Shown: piece after piece, positions 1 to 8,472 of the stretch
How the letters are laid out: each line of letters starts with the position of its first letter
How positions within the stretch are numbered: the stretch's first letter is position 1
Origin: UBA4093 sp036676455
Lineage (GTDB): Bacteria; Cyanobacteriota; Sericytochromatia; S15B-MN24; UBA4093
Assembly: GCA_036676455.1 (NCBI GenBank)
Contig: JAKFCW010000094.1
Span: 1-19,457 of the forward strand
Length of the DNA stretch: 19,457 bases
Direction of reading: 5' to 3'
The notes under the pieces: model-generated
Databases searched by the model: none
Told to the model about the DNA's origin: nothing
What the model saw: the letters and a program-made list of their open reading frames with translations, nothing else
Position numbers and translations under genes: made by a program

Positions 1-865
1 CCTCGGCCTTGGCGCCGCCGCCGATGTCGAGGAAGTTGGAGGGGTGGCCGCCCTCGCGGCTGACGGCGTCCAGGGTGGTCATGACCAGGCCCGCGCCGTT
101 GCCGATGATGCCGATGTCACCCGAGAGGTGAACGTAGGTGAGGCCGCGGGTGCGCGCCTCGTCCTCGATGGCGTTGTCCTCCTCGGACTCCTGCCACTGG
201 GCGAGCTCCGGCTGGCGGAACAACGCGTTGTCGTCGATGTCCATCTTGCAGTCGGCGGCGATGACGTCGCCTTCCTTGGTGATGACCAGCGGGTTGATCT
301 CGGCCAGGGTCGCGTCCGAGCCCACGAAGGCATTGTAAAGGCCCTTGAGGAACTTGGTGATGGGCTTGACGTAGGCCTTGTCGAGCTTGGCGCCGAAGAT
401 GAGGTCGCGGATCTGGAAGTCCTGCAGGCCCATGGTCGGATCGACCCAGACGCGGGCGATCTTCTCGGGGGTCTTCTCGTTGACTTCCTCGATGTCCATG
501 CCGCCCTCGGCCGAGACCATCACGATGATCTGCTTGGTCTCACGGTCGAAGAGCATGCCCAGGTAGTATTCCTTGTCGATATTGATCGCGCCCTCGACCA
601 GCACCTTCTTGACCTTCAAGCCCTTGAGGTCCATGCCCAGGATCTGCTTGCCGACTTCATAAGCCTCGGTCGGGGTCTTGCCGAGCTTGACGCCGCCCGC
701 CTTGCCGCGGCCACCGACGTGGACCTGGGCCTTCACGACCACGGTACCGCCGATTTGCTCGGCGACTTCCTTGACTTGGTCGGGGGTATAGGCGACCTGG
801 CCCTTGGTGGTGGGCACTCCATACTTCTGGAGGACCAGCTTGCCTTGAAATTCGTGGATCTTCAT
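1..865 (-). CDS. sucC: Succinyl-CoA ligase (ADP/GDP-forming) beta subunit, partial
   Basis: Catalyses succinyl-CoA + NDP + Pi to succinate + NTP in the TCA cycle, as an alpha/beta complex with SucD in the cytoplasm. The 288 visible residues begin MKIHEFQGKLVLQKYGVP, the family N-terminus. They continue with the ATP-grasp domain: a nucleotide-binding stretch around residues 42-60 (VVVKAQVHVGGRGKAGGVK), the Mg-binding AEINPLV near 188-194, and NGAGLVMTTLDAV near 256-268 followed by NFLDIGGGA. SucC is usually about 385-390 residues, so about 100 C-terminal residues lie beyond the left edge. I chose ATG 865 because it matches the family start and has AAGGAG nine bases upstream. An in-frame ATG at 931 with its own GGAGGT would add 22 residues (MSEQASAAKPIAPPSHHKEI...). 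It serves succinyl-CoA metabolism together with the methylmalonyl-CoA genes at 3220-7041. Nucleotide specificity cannot be read here. Confidence 0.96.
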   Translation of the reverse strand, partial: MKIHEFQGKLVLQKYGVPTTKGQVAYTPDQVKEVAEQIGGTVVVKAQVHVGGRGKAGGVKLGKTPTEAYEVGKQILGMDLKGLKVKKVLVEGAINIDKEYYLGMLFDRETKQIIVMVSAEGGMDIEEVNEKTPEKIARVWVDPTMGLQDFQIRDLIFGAKLDKAYVKPITKFLKGLYNAFVGSDATLAEINPLVITKEGDVIAADCKMDIDDNALFRQPELAQWQESEEDNAIEDEARTRGLTYVHLSGDIGIIGNGAGLVMTTLDAVSREGGHPSNFLDIGGGAKAE

Positions 866-947
866 CCTGTCGATCTCCTTGTGGTGCGATGGAGGAGCGA
901 TCGGCTTTGCTGCCGAGGCTTGCTCGCTCATGATACCTCCAAGAGGC

Positions 948-976
948 ACTCTATGCCAGGGTTTAGATTAGGTAAA
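948..976 (-). promoter_or_regulatory. Candidate sucC promoter
   Basis: On the minus strand, TTTACC (976-971) and TAGAGT (953-948) are separated by exactly 17 bases. Each matches 4 of 6 sigma-70 consensus positions. It lies 17 bases upstream of the alternative sucC ATG at 931, so the predicted transcript would still include that start and its SD. It is a weak match by eye, with no experimental support. Confidence 0.3.
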
Positions 977-1015
977 GGGACGCATGAACGTGACGCGGCA
1001 GGGAGCGAGAGCGCG

Positions 1016-1044
1016 TTGTTCGCGAAATGGAACTGCCCTAGACT
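1016..1044 (+). promoter_or_regulatory. Candidate promoter of the 1081-3164 cluster
   Basis: TTGTTC (1016-1021), a 17-base spacer and TAGACT (1039-1044) precede the first gene of the membrane/SDR cluster, leaving a leader of about 30 bases. The -10 box with its downstream CG (TAGACTCG) and the 17-base spacing recur in front of the enoyl-CoA hydratase gene at 16179-16207. That recurrence raises confidence somewhat. Confidence 0.4.
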
Positions 1045-1080
1045 CGTCCCACGGATCCCCAACCAACCAAGGGAGGAATC

Positions 1081-1371
1081 ATGAACCGCCAAACCGTGAA
1101 GACTCTCAGTTCCGTGGCGTTATGGGCCGGAACTGCCTCCGTGCTCGTCTCGGGAGGCCTCTACCTCGCGGATCTGATCCGCGGATCATCGTCCACCAAG
1201 CGCCGAGAAGGCAGTATCTTCGTGGGGCTCTGGGCCCCATCCCTGTTCGCCCTCTCGGAGATGTTCGACCGCATCGCCGAGCAGGACGAGCAATACATGG
1301 GCATCCCGATCACCGGGCGCGGCGAGCAGGTCCCGATCACCGAGAAGGCCCGAGAGCTCATTCGCCGCTAA
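1081..1371 (+). CDS. Small membrane protein of unknown function, 96 aa
   Basis: I do not recognise a family. The protein starts MNRQTVKTLSSVALWAGTASV and has one clear hydrophobic segment at about residues 9-32. A positively charged stretch follows (SSSTKRREG, about 36-44), then a weaker hydrophobic patch at 45-58 (SIFVGLWAPSLFAL). The tail of about 35 residues is polar, with many Glu and Arg. It could therefore have one or two membrane spans. The start is well supported: GGGAGG lies five bases before ATG 1081, and a promoter candidate sits at 1016-1044. A hairpin at 1376-1401 separates it from the next gene on the same strand. Its place at the head of a cluster with another membrane protein and a membrane-anchored dehydrogenase suggests a shared envelope role. 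That is inference only. Confidence 0.75.
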   Translation: MNRQTVKTLSSVALWAGTASVLVSGGLYLADLIRGSSSTKRREGSIFVGLWAPSLFALSEMFDRIAEQDEQYMGIPITGRGEQVPITEKARELIRR

Positions 1372-1375
1372 TCGT

Positions 1376-1401
1376 CCGGGGGCGCCGAAAGGCTCCCCCG
1401 G
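1376..1401 (+). terminator. Hairpin terminator or attenuator
   Basis: CCGGGGGCGCC and GGCTCCCCCGG form an 11-bp stem with one mismatch around a GAAA tetraloop. TTCTCTC follows in place of a clean T tract. It sits five bases after the stop of the 96-residue gene and about 50 bases before the next start on the same strand. It may end, or only partly reduce, transcription into the 208-residue gene. Confidence 0.5.
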
Positions 1402-1452
1402 TTCTCTCAAGACCCGTTCCAAGCCTCCCGTCGGAAAACCAGGAGGAACGCC

Positions 1453-2079
1453 ATGATTGCGCGTGCGGCCTGTGGCCTGGGCATTGGTCTCGTCGCCGGG
1501 GTGGTGGGCACTGCCGCCATCACCGTCTCACAGCTGACCGCCATGCGGATTCGAGGGAGAAAGCCCTCCAATTCGCCCGCCAAGGCGGTGGAAAAGGTCT
1601 TCGCCATCCGGCCCATCGACGATGCGGCGGAGAGCCGCCTCAACGAGCTGGCCCACTGGGGCTACGGCACCAGCTGGGGAGCCGTCCGAGGGATCATGAC
1701 CGCCTTCGGCCTGCGCGGCCCCTGGGCCGACACCATTCACTGGGGAGCCGTCCAGGGCACGGCGATGCTCTTGCTCCCCGCCCTCGAGGTCGCGCCTCCG
1801 GTCCGCGAATGGGGCGCCAAGGAGATCGCTTTCGAAGGCCTGCATCACGTGGTCTACGTGACCGCCGTCGGACTGACCTGCGATGCGCTTTGCCGCCGTT
1901 TCGCCAGCCCGCAAGCTACCGAGCGGATCCCCTGGTCGATCCTGGTCGGAGGCGCCGTGAGCGAGGGGATCCGCCGTTCGGCCCAGCGGGCCCGTCCGGT
2001 GATGGCCCAGGTGCCCGAGCGCGCCCGGGAATGGTCGCAGGCCGCTGCGGATCGCCTTCCCGCGGTCGCGAGGAGGTAG
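1453..2079 (+). CDS. Probable membrane protein, 208 aa (DUF1440/YagU-like at best)
   Basis: The N-terminus (MIARAACGLGIGLVAGVVGT, running on to about residue 27) is a Gly/Ala-rich hydrophobic segment. Further moderately hydrophobic, Gly/His-rich segments follow at about 67-85 (HWGYGTSWGAVRGIM), 95-112 (IHWGAVQGTAMLLLPAL) and 128-145 (GLHHVVYVTAVGLTCDAL). This spacing of H-x-x-(Y)G motifs resembles small inner-membrane proteins of the DUF1440/YagU kind, but I cannot confirm that family. The C-terminus (about 165-208) is Arg/Ala-rich and amphipathic. ATG 1453 has AGGAGG six bases upstream. The last codons (GCG AGG AGG TAG) form the SD of the next gene, which starts three bases after the stop. 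The two products are therefore probably made together and may act together with the dehydrogenase at the membrane. Confidence 0.7.
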   Translation: MIARAACGLGIGLVAGVVGTAAITVSQLTAMRIRGRKPSNSPAKAVEKVFAIRPIDDAAESRLNELAHWGYGTSWGAVRGIMTAFGLRGPWADTIHWGAVQGTAMLLLPALEVAPPVREWGAKEIAFEGLHHVVYVTAVGLTCDALCRRFASPQATERIPWSILVGGAVSEGIRRSAQRARPVMAQVPERAREWSQAAADRLPAVARR

Positions 2080-2081
2080 CC

Positions 2082-3164
2082 GTGGGGAAGCTTGCACGAA
2101 CGGCCTTCTGGCTCTCTGCCGCCGGCGGAGCTTACCTCGCCCTGCGGCGCACCCGGTCGCGGCGCGCGATCAGGTTCGACGATCACGTGGTCCTCATCAC
2201 CGGGGGATCGCGCGGCCTCGGCTTTCTCATGGCGCAGACGTTCGCGCGGCAGGGTTGCCGGATTGCCATCTGTGCCCGGGACCCGGTGGAGCTCGAGCGA
2301 GCGCGCCTGCGTCTGGTCGGCATGGGAGCCGAGGTGCTGGCGATCCCATGCGACGTCTCCCACCAGGACCAGGTGGATCGCATGGTCGCCGACGTCGAGA
2401 GCCACTTCGGTCGGATCGACGTGCTGGTCAACAACGCCGGGATCATCCAGGTCGGCCCGCTCTCGACCATGACCGCCGAGGACTTCGAGACGATCATGGC
2501 GATCAACTTCTTCGGGGCCGTCTACACGACCCTGGCCGTGCTGCCCGGGATGCGCGAGCGCGGCTACGGGCGCCTCGTGAACATCGTCTCCATCGGCGGT
2601 CGGGTCGCCACCCCGCACCTGGTGCCCTACGACGCCTCCAAGTTCGCCTTGCGCGGCTTCAGCGAGGGCATCCGCACCGAGCTCGCGCAGGACGGGATCA
2701 CGGTCACGACGATCCTGCCCGGCTTGATGCGCACCGGCTCGCCGGTCAACGCGGTCTTCAAGGGGCAAAAGGCGCGGGAGTTCACGTGGTTCGCCATTGC
2801 CGACTCGCTGCCCCTGCTCGCGATGGACGCGCGCAAGGCCGCCGAGCGGATCGTCCTGGCTTGCCGGCGCGGGGAGGCCGAGATCACGCTGACGGCCCGC
2901 GCTCGGATCATCGGCCTGGTGCATGACCTCGCACCACCCGTGGCGATGGGCTTGCTCACGCTGGCCAATCGCTTGCTGCCGAAGGCCGACGGTGCGGGGA
3001 CGGATTCGGCCCTCGGCATGGACCTGGCCACTCCGCTCGCGCCGTCAGTGCTGACGCACTGGACCAACGAGGCCGCCAAGCGCAACAACGAGTACGGCGG
3101 CCAGCACGTGCCCAGTGCGGCGCACGCCGAGCGCGTGGGCCTGACGCGCGTCACCAAGCCATGA
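2082..3164 (+). CDS. Membrane-anchored short-chain dehydrogenase/reductase, 360 aa
   Basis: An NAD(P)(H)-dependent oxidoreductase of the classical SDR family; substrate unknown. The start is GTG 2082, because AGGAGG (2071-2076) lies five bases upstream and no good ATG exists. Residues 7-21 (TAFWLSAAGGAYLAL), with flanking Arg/Lys, look like a single membrane anchor. The Rossmann motif TGGSRGLG is at 40-47 and NNAG at 117-120. The catalytic Ser is S170, and the YDASK box gives Y183 and K187. All the triad residues are in the right order and spacing (Ser-Tyr 13 residues). A C-terminal extension of about 110 residues beyond the SDR core has a hydrophobic patch (APPVAMGLLTLANRLL) and an Asn/Lys-rich tail. 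It is the third gene of the cluster and is followed by a strong hairpin at 3169-3200. Ketoacyl or steroid-like lipid substrates are plausible for anchored SDRs, but nothing here decides this. Confidence 0.9.
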   Translation: MGKLARTAFWLSAAGGAYLALRRTRSRRAIRFDDHVVLITGGSRGLGFLMAQTFARQGCRIAICARDPVELERARLRLVGMGAEVLAIPCDVSHQDQVDRMVADVESHFGRIDVLVNNAGIIQVGPLSTMTAEDFETIMAINFFGAVYTTLAVLPGMRERGYGRLVNIVSIGGRVATPHLVPYDASKFALRGFSEGIRTELAQDGITVTTILPGLMRTGSPVNAVFKGQKAREFTWFAIADSLPLLAMDARKAAERIVLACRRGEAEITLTARARIIGLVHDLAPPVAMGLLTLANRLLPKADGAGTDSALGMDLATPLAPSVLTHWTNEAAKRNNEYGGQHVPSAAHAERVGLTRVTKP

Positions 3165-3168
3165 GCAA

Positions 3169-3200
3169 GCGGCCTCCGTCCCGAGCGGGACGGAGGCCGC
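3169..3200. terminator. Bidirectional terminator between convergent genes
   Basis: GCGGCCTCCGTCCC (3169-3182), loop GAGC, and GGGACGGAGGCCGC (3187-3200) form a perfect 14-bp GC-rich stem. It starts four bases after the SDR stop and ends 19 bases before the stop of the convergent epimerase gene. There is no T tract on either side, so it may work as a stable bidirectional hairpin, not a classical intrinsic terminator. Confidence 0.7.
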
Positions 3201-3219
3201 AACGCGTGATAGGGCCGAT

Positions 3220-3639
3220 TTAGCGCTGGCAGAGTTCCAGCAGCACTCCTCCGGTCGACTTGGGATGCACGAAGGCGATCAACGCGCCGCCGGATCCCTT
3301 GCGAGGGGCCTCATCGATGAGCTTGGCTCCCGCGGCCTTGAGCTTGGCCAGGGCCGCCGCCACGTCGTCGACACCCAGGGCGACGTGGTGAATGCCTTCG
3401 CCGCGCTTCTCCAGGAACTTGGCCACCGGGCTGTCGGGGCTGGTGGGCTCCAGCAGCTCGATGCGGCTTTCGCCGACCGGGAAGACGGCCGTCCGGACCT
3501 TTTGATCCGCGACCTCTTCGATCTCATGGAGCTCCAGGCCGAGCATGCCGGTGTAGAGGGGCATGGCCGCCTCGATGGAGTGCACGGCGATCCCGAGGTG
3601 ATCGATCTTGCCGATCTGGGCGAGTTGGGGATCCAGCAT
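3220..3639 (-). CDS. mce: Methylmalonyl-CoA epimerase
   Basis: Interconverts (2S)- and (2R)-methylmalonyl-CoA so that the carboxylase product can enter the mutase. It is a 139-residue single-domain VOC (glyoxalase-fold) protein. The expected metal ligands are visible: H14 (IDHLGIAV), H85 (IHHVALGVDD) and E135 (GVLLEL). E61 (SRIELLEP) occupies the fourth ligand position, which is Gln in the Propionibacterium enzyme. The C-terminal HPKSTGGVLLELCQ motif is typical of the family. I chose ATG 3639 because GGAGGG lies five bases upstream and it begins one base after the mutase stop. An upstream in-frame ATG at 3657 would overlap the mutase and add only six residues. It is the last gene of the carboxylase-mutase-epimerase operon, and this context agrees with the function. 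Confidence 0.95.
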   Translation of the reverse strand: MLDPQLAQIGKIDHLGIAVHSIEAAMPLYTGMLGLELHEIEEVADQKVRTAVFPVGESRIELLEPTSPDSPVAKFLEKRGEGIHHVALGVDDVAAALAKLKAAGAKLIDEAPRKGSGGALIAFVHPKSTGGVLLELCQR

Positions 3640-3640
3640 C

Positions 3641-5295
3641 TTAGCCCTCCGCGGCACGGTAGGTGCCGAAGACGCCGCGCAGCACGTCGCTGATCTCGCC
3701 GACCGTGGCGTAGACCTTGACGGCCTCGTAGATGGCGGGAAGCAGGTTCGATTTGCCCTCGGCCCGGCGCTTGATCTCGGCGAGCGTCCGCGTGACCGCG
3801 TCGTTGTCGCGTTTCGCCCGCAGGTCCTGCAAGCGCGCCTTCTGGTCCTGTTCGACGGAGAGGTCGATCTTCTGGATCGGGCCGCTCTCCTCGCTCTCGG
3901 ACTGGAAGCAGTTGACGCCGACCACGAAGCGCTCCTTGCGCTCGACCTGGCGCTGGTACTGGAAGGCGCTCTCGTGGATCTCGCGCTGGAAGTAGCCCTT
4001 CGAGACGCAGGCGATCACGCCTCCTTGCTTCTCGATCTCGTCGAAGTAGCGCTGGACGCCTTCCTCGATCTGGTTGGTCAGGGCCTCGATGTAGTACGAG
4101 CCGGCCAGCGGATCGACCGTGGCGGTGGCGCCGGATTCGTAGGCGATGATCTGCTGGGTGCGCAGGGCCGTCAGCGCCGACGCTTCGGTGGGCAGGGCGA
4201 TCGCCTCGTCCTTGCTGTTGGTATGCAGCGACTGCGTGCCGCCCAGCACCGCGGCCAGCGCCGAGAGGGCCGTGCGCACGATGTTGTTGTCAGGCTGCTG
4301 GGCCGTCAGCGACGAGCCGGCGGTCTGGGTGTGGAAGCGCAGCTGCAGGGACTTGGGATCCTTGGCGCCGAAGCGCTCCTTCATGATGCGGGCCCAGATG
4401 CGGCGGGCGGCCCGGAACTTCGCCACTTCCTCGAGGACGTCGGTCCAGGCGCAGAAGAAGAAGCTCAGCTGGGGGGCGAACTGGTCGACGTCGAGGCCCG
4501 CCTTGACGGCGGCTTCGACGTAGGCGATCGCGTCGGCCATGGTGAAGGCGACTTCCTGGATGGCGGTCGCACCGGCCTCGCGCATGTGGTAGCCCGAGAT
4601 GGAGATGGTGTTCCAGCGGGGCATGGTCTCGGCGCAGTAGGCGAAGATATCGGTGATGACCCGCATCGAGGCCGCGGGCGGATAGATGTACGTGTTGCGG
4701 GCGACGTACTCCTTGAGGATGTCGTTCTGGATCGTGCCGGTGAGCTTATCGGCGCTGACGCCCTGCTTCTCGGCCACGGCCTGGTACATGCACAAGAGCA
4801 CGCTGGCCGGGGCGTTGATGGTCATCGAGGTCGAGACCTTGTCGAGAGGGATGCCCTCGAAAAGCAGCTCCATGTCGGCCAGCGAGTCGATGGCGACGCC
4901 CGTGCGTCCGACCTCGCCGGAGGCCAGGGGATGGTCCGAGTCGTAGCCCATCTGGGTGGGCAGGTCGAACGCGGTGCTCAGGCCCGTCTGGCCTTGCGAC
5001 AAGAGGTACTTGAAGCGGGTGTTGGTTTCCTTGGCGGTACCGAAGCCCGCGTACTGCCGCATGGTCCAGAGGCGGCCGCGGTACATCGTCGGCTGCACGC
5101 CCCTCGTGTAGGGGTACTCGCCTGGATAGCCCAGGTCCCGGTCGTAATCGAAGGCGGGGAGGTCCTCCGGGGTGTAGAGGCGCTCGACGGGGGTGGCGGA
5201 GCCGGTGAATCCGGCCTCGGGGCGCTCGGGGTTCTTGGCGAGCCGGGGCTCCACGGCCCGAGATTCCCAGTTCTTCTTGCTTTGCGTCGTCTTCA

Positions 5296-5299
<4 letters not shown>
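3641..5299 (-). CDS. mcmA1: Methylmalonyl-CoA mutase, large (catalytic N-terminal) subunit
   Basis: Catalyses the adenosylcobalamin-dependent rearrangement of (2R)-methylmalonyl-CoA to succinyl-CoA. The 552 residues hold only the substrate-binding TIM-barrel half (MRQYAGFGTAKETN, FDLPTQMGYDSDHP, GTIQNDILKEY, SISGYHMREAGATA). The sequence ends at GEISDVLRGVFG with no DxHxxG B12-binding domain, so a separate small subunit is needed; it is not in this window. By motif alignment to the Propionibacterium enzyme, Y83 corresponds to Tyr89, R201 to Arg207, Q191 to Gln197 and H238 to His244. The Tyr/Arg pair argues for methylmalonyl-CoA, not isobutyryl-CoA (Phe/Gln) or 2-hydroxyisobutyryl-CoA. The start ATG overlaps the upstream gene's stop (ATGA, 5299-5296), implying translational coupling. 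A second ATG follows at 5296. The epimerase starts one base after the stop. Confidence 0.95.
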
Positions 5300-7041
<1,742 letters not shown>

Positions 7042-7117
7042 CAGTTGGCAATCCTATTCGCATGGCTGCGGCGTTGCAGCGCGTACACGCGTTTCTTGAT
7101 CAAGCGGGCCTTTTCGC

Positions 7118-7147
7118 ATGATACCAGCACAGGGGACGGGTTCAGAA
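7118..7147 (-). promoter_or_regulatory. Candidate promoter of the carboxylase-mutase-epimerase operon
   Basis: On the minus strand, an extended -10 element TGGTATCAT (7126-7118) lies about 77 bases before the pccA start. A poor -35 match, TTCTGA (7147-7142), is 18 bases further upstream. The extended TGn motif compensates for a weak -35. The leader would be about 70 bases and contains no riboswitch fold that I can recognise. In particular I see no cobalamin riboswitch, although the operon encodes a B12-dependent enzyme. Confidence 0.4.
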
Positions 7148-7211
7148 GGGGGCGGGCAATTTTTCTGCGGGGGAGTACGGGCACGGGGGGCCGTAACCCT
7201 AGCCCGACTCC

Positions 7212-7244
7212 TGCCAAGAGCCGTTGGCCAACTGGCTCTCGGCA
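7212..7244. repeat. Imperfect 33-bp dyad upstream of the envelope gene trio
   Basis: TGCCAAGAGCC and GGCTCTCGGCA are 11-base inverted arms with one mismatch. Between them is a second, perfect palindrome, GTTGGCCAAC (7223-7232). The whole element ends 19 bases before the lipoprotein ORF at 7264, in the divergent region shared with pccA. It could be an operator or an RNA hairpin. No T tract follows, so a terminator is less likely. Confidence 0.4.
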
Positions 7245-7263
7245 AGGGCATGGGCGTCGACCT

Positions 7264-7554
7264 ATGCTGGGGGGCGTGAAGCGACTTGCAAGGCCGAGCC
7301 TAGCGGCCAAGTGGATGGTTCTCGTGGCATCGCTGCCGTTGCTGGGGGCGTGTGGCAACCTGACCAGCTTGCCGAGTCCCCCCGGTAAAGGCCAAGAGCC
7401 GCCGGCCATTCCTGGGCCCTTCGAGAACTACGATCCCGCGCGCCCTCCGGCGTTCAAGCGGCCCCCCGAGCGAAAGGCCAAGCCGCCGAAGCGCGAGGCG
7501 CGTGAGGGCGACGAGGGGAAGCCGGGGGAAGGACGACTAGGCGCCGCACGGTAG
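7264..7554 (+). CDS. Small proline/lysine-rich lipoprotein
   Basis: No recognised family. The protein has a lipoprotein signal: a basic n-region (VKRLARPSLAAKW), a hydrophobic core (MVLVASLPLL) and the lipobox LLGAC with lipidated C30. The mature part, about 67 residues, is very polar and low-complexity (PPAFKRPPERKAKPPKRE...), as in lipoproteins that tether or space envelope components. The start is uncertain. ATG 7264 has no good SD. GTG 7276 gives a typical MKRLARPS signal peptide and lies seven bases after a possible -10 (TATGCT, 7263-7268), which would make it leaderless. It is followed after 36 bases by the outer-membrane-type gene at 7591 and is probably co-expressed with it. Expected location: inner or outer membrane, periplasmic face. 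Confidence 0.65.
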   Translation: MLGGVKRLARPSLAAKWMVLVASLPLLGACGNLTSLPSPPGKGQEPPAIPGPFENYDPARPPAFKRPPERKAKPPKREAREGDEGKPGEGRLGAAR

Positions 7555-7590
7555 CGCGGGGGCGTCATGCGGGGTAACGAGGAGGCGGTC

Positions 7591-8472
7591 ATGCGTCCGG
7601 GACTCGCCCTGGGCCTTGCGGGGATTCTGCTGGCGGCCCCCGCTCACGCGCAGGAGACGACCTACCGCCTGGGCGTTCCCTACTTCGTGGATCCCGGGGT
7701 CGGAGGCCTCTTTCCGGGGGGACAGCGGCTGGGCGGGGGCGCGGAGTGGAGCGTCTCGGGCCCATGGAGCCTCTCGCTGGACACGCACTGGCTGCACCAG
7801 GACTGGGGGGCGACTCACTACACCCTGTCGATCACTCCGCTGCTGTTTCGGCACCGGCTCGCGCTCGCCGAGGGCCCCGACTCGCCCTTCGTGACCCTGG
7901 GCCTGGGCGGGGCGGCAATGGCCCTCATGGGAGGAGGAGAGCGCCTGCGCATCGGCATGGGACCCGCCTTCGCCGCGGGCATCGGGCTTCCGATCGGCAG
8001 AAGCTGGCTTGCCCAGCTGGAGCTGCAGCAAGGCGCGATCCACGCGATCCACTACCTGGGCTTCGGCCTCAGCCTCGGCATGCGGGTCGGGGCGGCGCCC
8101 CCCACGCGCATGCGGACCGCCGAGCCCGAGCGCAGCGGCAAGCTGCCTCGCCCCGCGCCCAAGGCGGCAACGGTCCCGCCGGCGCGCGCCATGCCGCCCG
8201 TGGCCCTCAAGCCCCCGTTACCTCGGGGGCAACTGCTCAAGGTGGGCAAGGTCGCCGACATCCGGGGAGAGCGCGTCGATTTCTCCATCGACGACCTGCC
8301 CTACCGCGTCCAGGCCGGCGACGTCCTGGTCATCTACTACCAGGACGGCATGCCCATCAAGGTGGCCAAGATCCGCGTCGAAGCCGTCGAGCCGGATGGA
8401 CGCAAGGCCGTTGGCAACGTCCTGGCCGCTACGGAGGCGATTCGCCGTGGCTACTTCCTGGGAACGCTCTAG
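7591..8472 (+). CDS. Probable outer-membrane beta-barrel protein with C-terminal FlgT_C-like domain
   Basis: A Sec signal peptide (MRPGLALGLAGILLAAPAHA, cleavage after A20) shows export. Residues 21-170 consist of short Gly/aromatic-rich alternating strands (WSVSGPWSLSLDTHWL, HYTLSITPLLF, FVTLGLGGAAMAL, MGPAFAAGIGLPIG, YLGFGLSLGMRVG), which look like a small eight-strand-type outer-membrane barrel. A Pro/Ala/Arg-rich linker (171-212) follows. The last 80 residues (LLKVGKVADIRGERVDFSID...) resemble the small beta domain at the C-terminus of FlgT-like proteins (V-x-G-x-x-V-x-(F/I)-S...Q-x-G-D-x-L-x-(V/I)-Y). I base that on pattern only. ATG 7591 has GAGGAGG upstream, so I prefer it to the in-frame ATG 7567, whose product would put eight residues before the signal peptide. 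The 3' end overlaps the next gene by 26 bases. Function unknown. Confidence 0.8.
   Translation: MRPGLALGLAGILLAAPAHAQETTYRLGVPYFVDPGVGGLFPGGQRLGGGAEWSVSGPWSLSLDTHWLHQDWGATHYTLSITPLLFRHRLALAEGPDSPFVTLGLGGAAMALMGGGERLRIGMGPAFAAGIGLPIGRSWLAQLELQQGAIHAIHYLGFGLSLGMRVGAAPPTRMRTAEPERSGKLPRPAPKAATVPPARAMPPVALKPPLPRGQLLKVGKVADIRGERVDFSIDDLPYRVQAGDVLVIYYQDGMPIKVAKIRVEAVEPDGRKAVGNVLAATEAIRRGYFLGTL

Noticed and set aside
44..1084. 346-residue plus-strand open frame at the left edge
   Set aside because: Antisense to sucC, which has clear family motifs on the minus strand.
984..2081. Plus-strand extension upstream of the SDR in the same frame
   Set aside because: It overlaps two better-supported genes with their own SDs. 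The SDR starts at GTG 2082 after AGGAGG.
1854..2924. 356-residue minus-strand open frame
   Set aside because: Antisense shadow of the SDR, rich in Arg/Gly/Asp/His, with no motif and no plausible start signals.
7042..7117. Possible cobalamin riboswitch before the mutase operon
   Set aside because: The predicted leader is only about 70 bases, and no B12-box-like motif or long fold is visible.
8009..8446. Upstream extension of the PEGA-TPR frame
   Set aside because: Ser/Arg/Pro-rich shadow of the beta-barrel gene. The real start is GTG 8447, with SD and signal peptide.
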